NCBI GenBank assembly: GCA_902497145.1 | Contig: CABVDR010000105.1 | Span: 1 to 6,077, forward strand | DNA length: 6,077 bases | Direction of reading: 5' to 3' | From: an uncultured Oscillospiraceae bacterium | Lineage (GTDB): Bacteria; Bacillota; Clostridia; Oscillospirales; Oscillospiraceae | Shown: piece after piece, positions 1 to 6,035 of the stretch | How the letters are laid out: each line of letters opens with the position of its first letter | How positions within the stretch are numbered: position 1 is the first letter of the stretch | The notes under the pieces: generated by a model | Told to the model about the DNA's origin: nothing | Seen by the model: only the letters and a program-made list of their open reading frames with translations | Database searches by the model: none | Made by a program: the position numbers and the translations under genes

Positions 1-728
1 TCGCCCCGCAGCTTTTTCAGCATCTCCGGCTTGGTGTATTTGCCGGAGTAGCACATATCCACCACGTAGAGCATATTGAGGCTGCCGGACCGGTCCGGGG
101 AGAAAGGCCCGGCATCATCGGACACCGAGTCGATAATCCGGCCATGGCTGTGGGCGGAGATGGAGATGCCGCCGCCCAGATGGGCTACCACCAGATTCAT
201 GTCCTCATACTTGCGTCCCAGGGCCTCGGCGTACTTGTGGGAGGTGGCCCGGGCGTTGAGCACATGGCAGAAGCTGGTACGGGTGACCTCCTTAAAGCCG
301 GTGACCCTGGCCTCAGGCAGCAGCTCATCGCTGGTGACCGCATCGTAGATGTAGGCGGGAATGCCCAACGGCTTGGCAAAGGCCTGGGCCATCAGTCCGC
401 CCAAATTGGAGGCGTGGTCAAAGACGGTGTGATGAAGCAGGCAGTCGGCCAGCTCATCATTGACTTCATATCCCCCTGCCACGATGTGAGGAATGATGCC
501 GCCCCGTCCCACCACAGCGGACAGCGTGGACAGGTCGAAGCCCTCCTGAGCCAGCCACAGCCGTACCAGGGCCACCCGGTAGTCCAGCTGGTCGTACAGG
601 GTGGGATAGGGGGCCAGGTCCTGGTTGGTGTGTACCATGCTCTTCATGGCGATCTGGTGCTCATCCTCATAGATGGCAGCCTTGGTGCTGGTGGAGCCTG
701 GGTTGAGTACTAACAAACGATAGGCCAT
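1..728 (-). CDS. buk: Butyrate kinase, N-terminal two thirds (cut by left edge)
   Basis: Butyrate kinase transfers phosphate from butyryl phosphate to ADP, giving butyrate and ATP; this is the energy-conserving last step of the ptb-buk butyrate route in the cytoplasm. The visible 242 codons read as an acetate/butyrate kinase of the ASKHA fold. The protein opens with MAYRLLVLNPGSTSTK, the adenosine/phosphate-binding NPGSTSTK motif at residues 9-16. Later come GRGGIIPHIVAGGYEVN, HASNLGG, the glycine-rich AHLGGGIS loop, and GPFSPDRSG followed by CYSGKYT near the window edge. The family is usually about 350-360 aa, so roughly the last third lies outside the window. The ATG at 726-728 is supported by an AGGAGG at 737-742, 8 nt upstream. 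It follows ptb by 35 nt, so the two form one operon. The segment after DRSG reads SLNML where the family often has a GGLP-like sequence. Identity as Buk rather than AckA rests on these motifs and on the ptb neighbour. Confidence 0.95.
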   Translation of the reverse strand, partial: MAYRLLVLNPGSTSTKAAIYEDEHQIAMKSMVHTNQDLAPYPTLYDQLDYRVALVRLWLAQEGFDLSTLSAVVGRGGIIPHIVAGGYEVNDELADCLLHHTVFDHASNLGGLMAQAFAKPLGIPAYIYDAVTSDELLPEARVTGFKEVTRTSFCHVLNARATSHKYAEALGRKYEDMNLVVAHLGGGISISAHSHGRIIDSVSDDAGPFSPDRSGSLNMLYVVDMCYSGKYTKPEMLKKLRG

Positions 729-763
729 ATCTCTTGCCTCCTAATGACACACGGGATGAATGC

Positions 764-1666
764 TCATCGGGCCATGGCGGCAGCGATGAGAATGGAATCG
801 TACTTTTCTGCCGGGGTAGCGCCCCGGGAGTTGATGGTAATGGGCACGGTCGCTCCCATCACCAGTCCTGCCATATCGCCTCCAGCCAAGCCGTACAGGG
901 ACTTGCCCAGCAGGTTGCCAGCGGTGATATTGGGTACCAGGAAGATATCCGCGTCCCCCGCCACGGGGCTGTGATAACCCTTGATGGCGGCCGCCTCCCG
1001 GTCAGTGGCCAGGTCCAGGGAAATGGGGCCCTCCACCATACAATTCCCAAAGTCGCCCCGCTCCCCCTCCGCTTTCAGGGCAGCGGCGTCCACCGTCTCC
1101 GGCATCTTGGGGTTCACCGTCTCCACAGCGCACAGGGCCGCCGCCTTGGGCTGGTCATAGCCCAAGAAGCGGCATAGGGCCAGGGCATTCTTCAAAATAG
1201 CCCGCTTCTGCTCCAGGTCGGGTGCTACCACCATGCCGCCGTCGGTAATGAACATGAGCTTGTGGTAGGTGGGCACGTCTAGGATGGCCACATGGGAGAG
1301 CACCGCGCTGTTCCGGATCCCGGTGCTATGGTGTACCACCTCTTTCAGCAGCGTGCCGGTCTGAAGCATCCCCTTGATGAGCAGACTGCCCCGCCCCTGA
1401 CGGATGAGCTCCACCGCTCGGCGGGCACACCCCGCCTCGTCCTGCTCGTCCACAATGTCCTCCTGAGGAACCTGCCAGCCCATGGCCTGGGTAAGACTCT
1501 GGATCTGCCTGGCGTCGCCCACCAGGATGGGCCGGATCAACCCGTCCTCCTGGGCCTTGCGCACCGCCTGGAGGGTGTGCTCGTCGTGGGCAGCGGCCAC
1601 CACAGCGGCTTTTGGCGGATTATGCTTCAAATCGTGCTTGAGCTGCTGAAATCCGGAGATCTCCAT
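764..1666 (-). CDS. ptb: Phosphate butyryltransferase
   Basis: Phosphate butyryltransferase converts butyryl-CoA plus phosphate to butyryl phosphate plus CoA in the cytoplasm, supplying the substrate of the kinase encoded just downstream. The 300-aa product has the usual family length. Pta/Ptb-family blocks are visible in order: IKGMLQTGTLLKEVV (about 97-111), VLSHVAILDVP, ITDGGM followed by APDLEQK (about 140-154), EGPISLDLA (about 212-220), GDADIFLVPNITAGNLLGKS (about 237-256) and the C-terminal SRGATPAEKYDSILIA. The frame is open further upstream to an ATG at 1738. The start at 1664-1666 (MEISGFQQL) was chosen because a GGAGG lies 9 nt before it, the length then fits the family, and the extra 24 residues would be an arginine/lysine-rich tail encoded by leader hairpins. 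It is the first gene of the operon with buk. An acetyl- rather than butyryl-transferase is less likely given the buk neighbour, but acyl preference (for example branched chains) cannot be read from sequence. Confidence 0.95.
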   Translation of the reverse strand: MEISGFQQLKHDLKHNPPKAAVVAAAHDEHTLQAVRKAQEDGLIRPILVGDARQIQSLTQAMGWQVPQEDIVDEQDEAGCARRAVELIRQGRGSLLIKGMLQTGTLLKEVVHHSTGIRNSAVLSHVAILDVPTYHKLMFITDGGMVVAPDLEQKRAILKNALALCRFLGYDQPKAAALCAVETVNPKMPETVDAAALKAEGERGDFGNCMVEGPISLDLATDREAAAIKGYHSPVAGDADIFLVPNITAGNLLGKSLYGLAGGDMAGLVMGATVPITINSRGATPAEKYDSILIAAAMAR

Positions 1667-1675
1667 GTATTGCTT

Positions 1676-1680
1676 CCTCC
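1676..1680 (-). promoter_or_regulatory. Ribosome binding site that fixes the ptb start
   Basis: A GGAGG (within GGGAGGAAG on the minus strand) stands 9 nt upstream of the ATG at 1664-1666. No comparable site precedes the longer in-frame ATG at 1738, so this decides the start of ptb. Confidence 0.8.
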
Positions 1681-1685
1681 CAACT

Positions 1686-1719
1686 GGCGGAACTTTCCGC
1701 CTTCTGTCCCAGCGGGACA
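1686..1719 (-). promoter_or_regulatory. Two tandem hairpins in the ptb leader
   Basis: Two perfect inverted repeats lie side by side just upstream of the ptb ribosome site. One has GGCGGA/TCCGCC arms at 1686-1691 and 1696-1701 with a 4-nt loop. The other has TGTCCC/GGGACA arms at 1705-1710 and 1714-1719 with a 3-nt loop. They are 3 nt apart, and the nearer one ends 5 nt from the GGAGG. In the ptb mRNA neither is followed by a U-tract, so they are not an intrinsic terminator for ptb. They may stabilise the 5' end or modulate translation. Read rightwards, the second hairpin is followed closely by TTTTT and could stop antisense transcription. The hairpins are seen directly; the role is inferred. 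Confidence 0.5.
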
Positions 1720-1736
1720 ACATTTTTCTTGCTTTC

Positions 1737-1745
1737 ATTTTATCA
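1737..1745 (-). promoter_or_regulatory. Candidate extended -10 promoter for ptb-buk
   Basis: On the minus strand TGATAAAAT fits an extended -10 (TGn followed by TAAAAT, 5 of 6 matches to TATAAT). No good -35 is found 16-18 bp upstream. Transcription would begin near 1730, giving a leader of about 64 nt that starts about 11 nt before the two hairpins. This is an alternative or addition to the -24/-12 candidate further upstream. Confidence 0.3.
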
Positions 1746-1790
1746 GTTTTTTGAATAAAAGTATAGAGAAACTTTAGTTTTCCGCATTAA

Positions 1791-1806
1791 AGCAACAAAT
1801 TTTCCA
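1791..1806 (-). promoter_or_regulatory. Candidate sigma-54 (-24/-12) promoter for ptb-buk
   Basis: On the minus strand TGGAAAATTTGTTGCT aligns without gaps to the sigma-54 consensus TGGCACGNNNNTTGCW. It has GG and GC exactly 10 nt apart and a full TTGCT at -12, but AAAA instead of CACG after TGG. The start would fall near 1780, about 114 nt before the ptb ATG. Sigma-54 control is known for the Bacillus subtilis bkd operon, which also contains ptb and buk genes, through the activator BkdR. The surroundings are AT-rich, so a chance match is quite possible. No activator gene is present in this window. Confidence 0.35.
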
Positions 1807-1848
1807 ACAACTTCTTTCCACACTTCCATTCGTGTCCACAAATTTTTC

Positions 1849-1877
1849 TTGACTTTATCGCTTTTATGCGTTACAGT
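1849..1877 (+). promoter_or_regulatory. Sigma-A promoter of the symporter gene
   Basis: TTGACT (1849-1854, 5 of 6 to the -35 consensus) is followed after exactly 17 bp by TACAGT (1872-1877, 4 of 6 to the -10 consensus). Transcription would start near 1884, giving a leader of about 44 nt before the ATG at 1928. The -10 lies inside an inverted repeat that is a likely operator. Confidence 0.6.
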
Positions 1878-1890
1878 TTAACGCGATAAA
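1854..1890. promoter_or_regulatory. Nested inverted repeats over the symporter -10: probable operator
   Basis: Two perfect inverted repeats overlap here. The inner one is GCGTTA (1868-1873), a 5-bp centre, then TAACGC (1879-1884): a 17-bp site covering the -10 of the rightward promoter. The outer one is TTTATCGC (1854-1861) and GCGATAAA (1883-1890), with arm centres 29 bp apart. A protein bound to the inner site would block the symporter promoter. The same place is about 95 bp upstream of the putative ptb sigma-54 start, a usual distance for an activator site. The symmetry is seen; the binding protein is unknown. Confidence 0.5.
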
Positions 1891-1927
1891 ACTCCAGAGC
1901 AAACTTTACCTGGGAGAGGGGAAGCAT

Positions 1928-3472
1928 ATGGCAATTAAATTTGGTCTTTTGTTGATCTTCTTTGCGGTTATGGTGGGCATCGGGCTCTACTGCCGCCGCC
2001 ATGCAACCGATGTAAGCGGCTTTGTGCTGGGCGGACGCTCGGTCGGTCCCTGGCTTACCGCCTTTGCTTACGGCACCAGCTACTTCTCTGCCGTAGTCTT
2101 TGTGGGCTACGCAGGACAGTTTGGCTGGAAGTACGGCATTGCCGCTACTTGGGCCGGCATCGGCAACGCCCTGCTGGGCTCCCTGCTGGCCTGGGCGGTA
2201 CTGGGCCGCCGCACCCGCATTATGACCCAGCATTTGAACAGCGCCACCATGCCCGAATTTTTCGGCAAGCGGTTCGGTTCGGAAAAGCTGAAGGTAGCCG
2301 CCTCGGTAATTATCTTCATCTTCCTGATCCCCTACACTGCCAGCCTCTATAACGGCCTGAGCCGTCTGTTCGGCATGGCCTTTGACATCGACTACGGGGT
2401 GTGCGTGGTGGTCATGGCCATCCTCACCGGCGTCTATGTCATTGCCGGAGGCTACATGGCCACCGCCATCAACGACTTTATCCAGGGCATCATCATGATC
2501 TTTGGCATTTGTGCCGTCATTGCCGCCGTCCTCAACAGCCAGGGCGGATTCATGGCCGCGCTGAAGGGTTTGGCAGAAGTCAGCGATCCCGCTGTCTCCA
2601 CCACCCCCGGTGTCTTTGCCTCCTTCTTCGGCCCGGATCCCCTCAACCTGCTGGGCGTGGTGCTCCTCACCTCCCTGGGCACCTGGGGTCTGCCTCAGAT
2701 GGTGCAGAAATTCTATGCCATCAAAGACGAAAAGGCCATCGATACCGGCATGGTCATCTCTACGGTCTTTGCCGCCATTGTGGCGGGGGGCTGCTACTTC
2801 CTGGGAGGCTTTGGCCGTCTGTTCTCTGGCCAGGTGGATGTGGCTACCAATGGCTATGACTCCATTATCCCCACTATGCTCTCCGGACTGTCCGACCTGC
2901 TGATCGCAGTGGTGGTCATTCTGGTGCTCTCCGCCTCCATGTCCACTCTCTCCTCTCTGGTGCTTGCCTCCAGCTCCACCCTCACCCTGGATGTACTGAA
3001 AGGACGGGTGATCCGGGCGAATGACGAAAAGAGTCAGGTGCTGGTCATGCGCGGCCTCATCGTGCTGTTCATCGCCATCTCTGTGGTACTGGCTATCATC
3101 CAGTACCGCTCCAATGTCACGTTTATTGCTCAGCTCATGGGCGTGAGCTGGGGTGCGCTGGCGGGCGCTTTTCTGGCGCCTTTCCTCTACGGCCTCTATT
3201 GGAAGAAGGCCACCCGGGGAGCCTGCTGGATCTGCTTTTTGTTCTCCACCGTCTTTATGCTGGCCAATATTTTCGTAGGCAGCCGATTCCCCACCGTGCT
3301 CCAGTCCCCCATCAACGCCGGTGCCTTCTGCATGCTGGCTGGGCTGGTGATTGTCCCTGTGGTCTCTCTCATCACCCCCAAGCCAGACCGCCAGCTGGTG
3401 GAGGAGTCCTTCTCCTGCTACGACCAAAAGGTGCTGGTACGCCAGCGTCAGGCCCTGGGTGAGCGGGAGTAA
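1928..3472 (+). CDS. Sodium:solute symporter, SSS (PutP-like) family
   Basis: This is an integral membrane transporter that would couple uptake of a small solute to the sodium gradient. The 514-aa product has PutP-like length and about 13 hydrophobic segments, with the N-terminus opening directly into a membrane helix. Family marks include GGRSVGPW (residues 35-42), corresponding to the GGRS loop of PutP, and GLPQMVQKF (about 254-262). ASMSTLSS (336-343) carries Ser339 and Thr340, matching the Na+-binding Ser340/Thr341 of E. coli PutP. By hand alignment the PutP residue Asp55, important for sodium, is Tyr52 here (GTSYFSA), so this is probably not a proline carrier of the PutP type. The ATG at 1928 follows a GGGAGAGGGG stretch by 6 nt. 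The gene is divergent from ptb-buk, has its own promoter with an operator-like palindrome, and ends in a strong terminator. The substrate cannot be told; an amino acid, sugar or carboxylate are all possible. Confidence 0.9.
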   Translation: MAIKFGLLLIFFAVMVGIGLYCRRHATDVSGFVLGGRSVGPWLTAFAYGTSYFSAVVFVGYAGQFGWKYGIAATWAGIGNALLGSLLAWAVLGRRTRIMTQHLNSATMPEFFGKRFGSEKLKVAASVIIFIFLIPYTASLYNGLSRLFGMAFDIDYGVCVVVMAILTGVYVIAGGYMATAINDFIQGIIMIFGICAVIAAVLNSQGGFMAALKGLAEVSDPAVSTTPGVFASFFGPDPLNLLGVVLLTSLGTWGLPQMVQKFYAIKDEKAIDTGMVISTVFAAIVAGGCYFLGGFGRLFSGQVDVATNGYDSIIPTMLSGLSDLLIAVVVILVLSASMSTLSSLVLASSSTLTLDVLKGRVIRANDEKSQVLVMRGLIVLFIAISVVLAIIQYRSNVTFIAQLMGVSWGALAGAFLAPFLYGLYWKKATRGACWICFLFSTVFMLANIFVGSRFPTVLQSPINAGAFCMLAGLVIVPVVSLITPKPDRQLVEESFSCYDQKVLVRQRQALGERE

Positions 3473-3544
3473 CCTTCCCTTTCCACAACGATTTGGCTCC
3501 TATTCCCCACTTCTTGAGCAAGAAATTCCATGTTCAAAGACCGT

Positions 3545-3587
3545 GCCGTGTGGTATCCTAAGGAAGATATCACACGGCCTGTTTTTT
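3545..3587 (+). terminator. Intrinsic terminator after the symporter gene
   Basis: A 13-bp stem (3545-3557 with 3566-3578, one G-T pair, GC-rich base) closes an 8-nt loop and is followed after three bases by six T residues at 3582-3587. It lies 72 nt past the symporter stop and before the hydrolase gene, so most symporter transcripts should end here. Confidence 0.9.
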
Positions 3588-3644
3588 GTAAGCAGGCCTG
3601 AAATATTACAGGGGCATTCCCCATTGAGAAAGAGCTGAGATACC

Positions 3645-4502
3645 ATGATCATTGACATTCACACCCATACCTTCCCGGATAAACTGGCCGCCACCACCAT
3701 TCCGAAACTGGAGGTCATGTCCCATACCCGGGCCTACCTTGACGGAACCAACGGCGGCCTGAAGGCCTCCATGGACAAAGCCGGAATTGATTACTCCGTC
3801 GTGCTTCCGGTGGCCACCAATCCCAAGCAGGTACCGCACGTCAACGACAGCTCTGAGCGCATCAACGAGCAGTTTGAGGATACCGGCATTTTCTCCTTCG
3901 GCTGCATCCATCCGGACTACGCCAACTACCGCGCCGAGCTGGCCCGGGTGAAGGAGCTGGGGTTGAAGGGTATCAAGCTCCATCCCGTCTATCAGGACGT
4001 AGACTTTGATGACATCCGCATGCTGCGGATTCTGGATCGGGCCGCCGAGCTGGGTCTGATTGTCATTACTCACGCTGGCTATGACGTAGGCTTCCCGGGA
4101 CGGGTCCGTGTCACCCCCGCCATGGTGTGCCATGCGGTAAAAGAAGTAGGCCCTCTTACCTTGATTTTGGCCCACATGGGCGGCTGGCGCAACTGGGATG
4201 AGGCCGAGCAGCTGTTGGCAGACGTACCGGTGTTCCTGGACACCTCCTACTCTCTGGGCTCCCTCCACGCGCTGGATGACGGCTACTACAAGCCGGAGGA
4301 TCTGCCGATGCTCAGTCAGGAGCAGTTCCTTCGCATGATCCATGCCTTCGGTCCCCAGCGCTTCTTCTTCGGCACTGACAGCCCCTGGGGCGATCAAACC
4401 CAGAGTGTGGAACGAATCCGTTTCCTTCCTCTCACCCAGGAGGAGAAGGACGGTATTCTGGGCGGTAACGCACAGAAGCTGCTGCAATTTCCTGAAAAAT
4501 GA
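3645..4502 (+). CDS. Metal-dependent hydrolase, amidohydrolase-2 family TIM barrel
   Basis: The 285-aa product is a cytoplasmic TIM-barrel metalloenzyme of the amidohydrolase-related (PF04909-type) group, whose members hydrolyse or decarboxylate small organic acids, amides or lactones. The metal and active-site landmarks stand in the usual order: IHTHTFPD at the start (His6, His8), GIKLHP (about 109-114, His113), ITHAG (His143), LAHMGG (His177) and FFGTDSPWG (Asp245). The length is normal and the frame is intact. There is no signal peptide. The ATG at 3645 starts the HTH motif at the expected distance, but the ribosome site is weak (only GAG-like purines in the preceding 15 nt) and no convincing promoter is seen after the terminator at 3545-3587. 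Expression may depend on read-through from the symporter or on an unrecognised promoter. The substrate is unknown; a link to the solute carried by the neighbouring symporter is a guess from position only. Confidence 0.88.
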   Translation: MIIDIHTHTFPDKLAATTIPKLEVMSHTRAYLDGTNGGLKASMDKAGIDYSVVLPVATNPKQVPHVNDSSERINEQFEDTGIFSFGCIHPDYANYRAELARVKELGLKGIKLHPVYQDVDFDDIRMLRILDRAAELGLIVITHAGYDVGFPGRVRVTPAMVCHAVKEVGPLTLILAHMGGWRNWDEAEQLLADVPVFLDTSYSLGSLHALDDGYYKPEDLPMLSQEQFLRMIHAFGPQRFFFGTDSPWGDQTQSVERIRFLPLTQEEKDGILGGNAQKLLQFPEK

Positions 4503-4504
4503 AC

Positions 4505-4550
4505 AACAGGGTGTCATAACTGATCCAAGTTATGACACCCTGTTTTGTTT
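4505..4550. terminator. Shared bidirectional terminator between convergent genes
   Basis: A perfect 16-bp stem (4505-4520 with 4529-4544) around an 8-nt loop begins 3 nt after the hydrolase stop. In the plus direction it runs into TTTTGTTTT. On the minus strand it follows the muramidase stop at 4550-4552 and is trailed by a weaker T-rich stretch. It probably ends both converging transcripts, more strongly in the plus direction. Confidence 0.9.
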
Positions 4551-5896
4551 TATCGGAAGAACCGCAGGTTCATATCCACGTTGCCGGAGATTCCAGATAC
4601 CCGGCCGCTGGAGGTATACTGCCACATATCAAAATCATAGTAGAAGGTGGGCACACTGTTGTACTGGGCCAGCCAGAAGGGGTAATTCATCAGCTGGCTC
4701 AGGTCATACTGATTGTATCCCTCAGAGGGATTGAAGTAGACCATAGCCTCGTAGCCTGCAGCGGTGATATCCGCACAGAAGGCATTGGCCATCTGACACA
4801 TGGTATTCACGCTGGGCACCGTCTGAGTTCGGGATCCAGAGTAGTTCTGCCGCTCCCAGTCAAAGACCACTGGATAGGTCAGGGGATAGTTCTTCACCTG
4901 CTCAATCACATAGGCCGCCTCCTCCCGAGCCTCCTCCACGGTAATGGCCTGAGAGAAGTAGTAGACGCCCACGTCTAATCCGGCATCCAGCGCACCTTCA
5001 ATATTCTGGACAAAATACTTGTCCGGCATCATCTTGCCCTCGCTGCCGTAACCGCGATAGCCTACCCGGATGATAGCGAAATCAATGCCAGCATCCGCTA
5101 CTTTCTGCCAGTCGATCACGCCCTGATACACGGACACGTCAATACCCAGCGCAGTCTCCACACCCGGCTCAGTATAGGCCATGTAGCCGCTGGAGTTCTT
5201 GGTAAAGTAATAATTATTATAGGAGTTGACCGGCACGCTGTCCAGAATGTCATAGTACGTGCCCTGGAAATAGATCTGCTTTCCGTAATTATGTACCCGG
5301 TCTACCTGCCACACAACCACGCTGATCTCCGCACGGGTGATGGGCTTATCAGGCAGGAATACGGTCTCCCCGTTCTCCGTAGTACCTGTTACAATTCCCA
5401 TCTCATACAGCGCTGTTACATAGCCGTCATCCACATCGGAAAAGGGCGATTTTGCATCTGAGGGGGAAAGGCCCAGCGCTTTAGCCGCCAGATGGGCTAC
5501 CTTGATACGGGGAATATCTCCGTCCAGATCTCCAATTTCTTCGCTGGTCATATACCCCTTCGCCATCGCATAGTCTGCATATCCACTGGCCCAGTGGCTG
5601 CCAGTAGCCGTAAGGGATCCGCTTCCCGCCGCCTTCAGCACCATGACAAGGGCCGCCCCGGCTGTCAGCGGGTCATTCGCGCCAAAATAGCCATTTCCGT
5701 ATCCCCCAACGATATCTTTGCTGTGCAGAGCGGCTACGTAGTTATAATACCAATCTCCCTTCTGTACATCAAGAAACGGACTGGTATAACCAGAGGGTAT
5801 TGTCAACTTATAGGACCCCGCCAGCACAGGCTGGATCCCCACAACGGCTGCCAGCGCCAAAGCTGCCGCACGCCGTACCATCTTCTTTCGGTTCAT
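4550..5896 (-). CDS. Secreted SLH-domain GH25 muramidase (lysozyme)
   Basis: The 448-aa product is an exported cell-wall protein. Residues 1-26 form a signal peptide (basic MNRKKMVRR, an alanine-rich core, VLA then GS as the likely cleavage site). Residues about 38-200 hold three S-layer-homology-like repeats that should tether it to the wall polymer. Only the third has the classic ITRAE (about 186-190); the first reads PLTAG and the second IPRIK at that place. After a Tyr/Asn-rich linker, residues about 249-448 form a glycoside hydrolase 25 domain. It has GIDVSVYQG (Asp253), VVFDWE (Asp346, Glu348, the expected catalytic acid) and a closing MWQYTSSG followed by NVDMN. GH25 enzymes cut the N-acetylmuramic acid to N-acetylglucosamine bond of peptidoglycan, so a role in wall remodelling or lysis of competitors is likely. 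The ATG at 5894-5896 is preceded by GGAGG 12 nt away, a slightly long gap. It converges on the hydrolase and has its own promoters. Confidence 0.93.
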   Translation of the reverse strand: MNRKKMVRRAAALALAAVVGIQPVLAGSYKLTIPSGYTSPFLDVQKGDWYYNYVAALHSKDIVGGYGNGYFGANDPLTAGAALVMVLKAAGSGSLTATGSHWASGYADYAMAKGYMTSEEIGDLDGDIPRIKVAHLAAKALGLSPSDAKSPFSDVDDGYVTALYEMGIVTGTTENGETVFLPDKPITRAEISVVVWQVDRVHNYGKQIYFQGTYYDILDSVPVNSYNNYYFTKNSSGYMAYTEPGVETALGIDVSVYQGVIDWQKVADAGIDFAIIRVGYRGYGSEGKMMPDKYFVQNIEGALDAGLDVGVYYFSQAITVEEAREEAAYVIEQVKNYPLTYPVVFDWERQNYSGSRTQTVPSVNTMCQMANAFCADITAAGYEAMVYFNPSEGYNQYDLSQLMNYPFWLAQYNSVPTFYYDFDMWQYTSSGRVSGISGNVDMNLRFFR

Positions 5897-5925
5897 CTTG
5901 CTTTTTTACCTCCACTTACAGGTTT

Positions 5926-5954
5926 ACTATAATCAAACAAAGTTATTATATCAA
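5926..5954 (-). promoter_or_regulatory. Proximal sigma-A promoter of the GH25 gene
   Basis: On the minus strand TTGATA (5949-5954, 5 of 6) and TATAGT (5926-5931, 5 of 6) are separated by exactly 17 bp. The start would be near 5919, leaving a leader of about 23 nt that includes the GGAGG at 5909-5913. Confidence 0.65.
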
Positions 5955-5973
5955 ATGTCGCTTTGTGGCACAA
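5945..5973 (-). promoter_or_regulatory. Second, overlapping promoter of the GH25 gene
   Basis: A perfect TATAAT (5945-5950) preceded by TGA (extended -10) has TTGTGC (3 of 6 matches to the -35 consensus) 17 bp upstream at 5968-5973. Its -10 overlaps the -35 of the proximal promoter, so the two would compete for polymerase. A further TATAAT with TGC in front lies at 5980-5985 but lacks a good -35. Confidence 0.5.
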
Positions 5974-5992
5974 TAGGTAATTATAGCAAAGA

Positions 5993-6026
5993 AAAACGGA
6001 CGAACAGAAACCTGTTCGTCCGTTTT
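5993..6026. terminator. Intrinsic terminator upstream of the GH25 gene
   Basis: A perfect 15-bp stem (5993-6007 with 6012-6026) with a 4-nt loop is flanked by A-runs on one side and T-runs on the other, so it can work in both directions. On the minus strand it is followed by TTTTTCTTT. It sits 9 nt past the probable stop of the gene entering from the right edge, so it most likely ends that transcript and insulates the muramidase gene. Confidence 0.85.
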
Positions 6027-6035
6027 GTGTTGGCG

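Noticed and set aside
144..713. Plus-strand open frame of 189 codons opposite buk
   Set aside because: It is a shadow of the butyrate kinase frame, with no ribosome site and no recognisable motif.
1667..1738. Longer ptb start at 1738 adding 24 residues
   Set aside because: The added segment is strongly basic, is encoded by two leader hairpins, has no ribosome site in front, and makes the protein longer than the family norm.
1868..1884. Rex (redox repressor) site
   Set aside because: The half-sites GTTA and TAAC look similar, but Rex sites need four bases between GTTAA and TTAAC; here the spacing is one base short and the flanks are GC rather than TT/AA.
1871..3427. A 518-codon open frame on the minus strand opposite the symporter
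   Set aside because: It is wholly antisense to a clear SSS transporter gene. Its product is rich in His, Gly, Gln, Asp and Glu without any fold or motif, as expected from the complement of hydrophobic codons in GC-rich DNA.
3511..3524. TTCTTG-AG-CAAGAA inverted repeat after the symporter stop
   Set aside because: The 2-nt centre is too tight for a good hairpin, and no promoter or T-run accompanies it; probably chance.
3606..4517. A 303-codon open frame on the minus strand opposite the hydrolase
   Set aside because: It mirrors a gene with a full set of amidohydrolase motifs, has no recognisable domain of its own, and would run across the terminator at 4505-4550.
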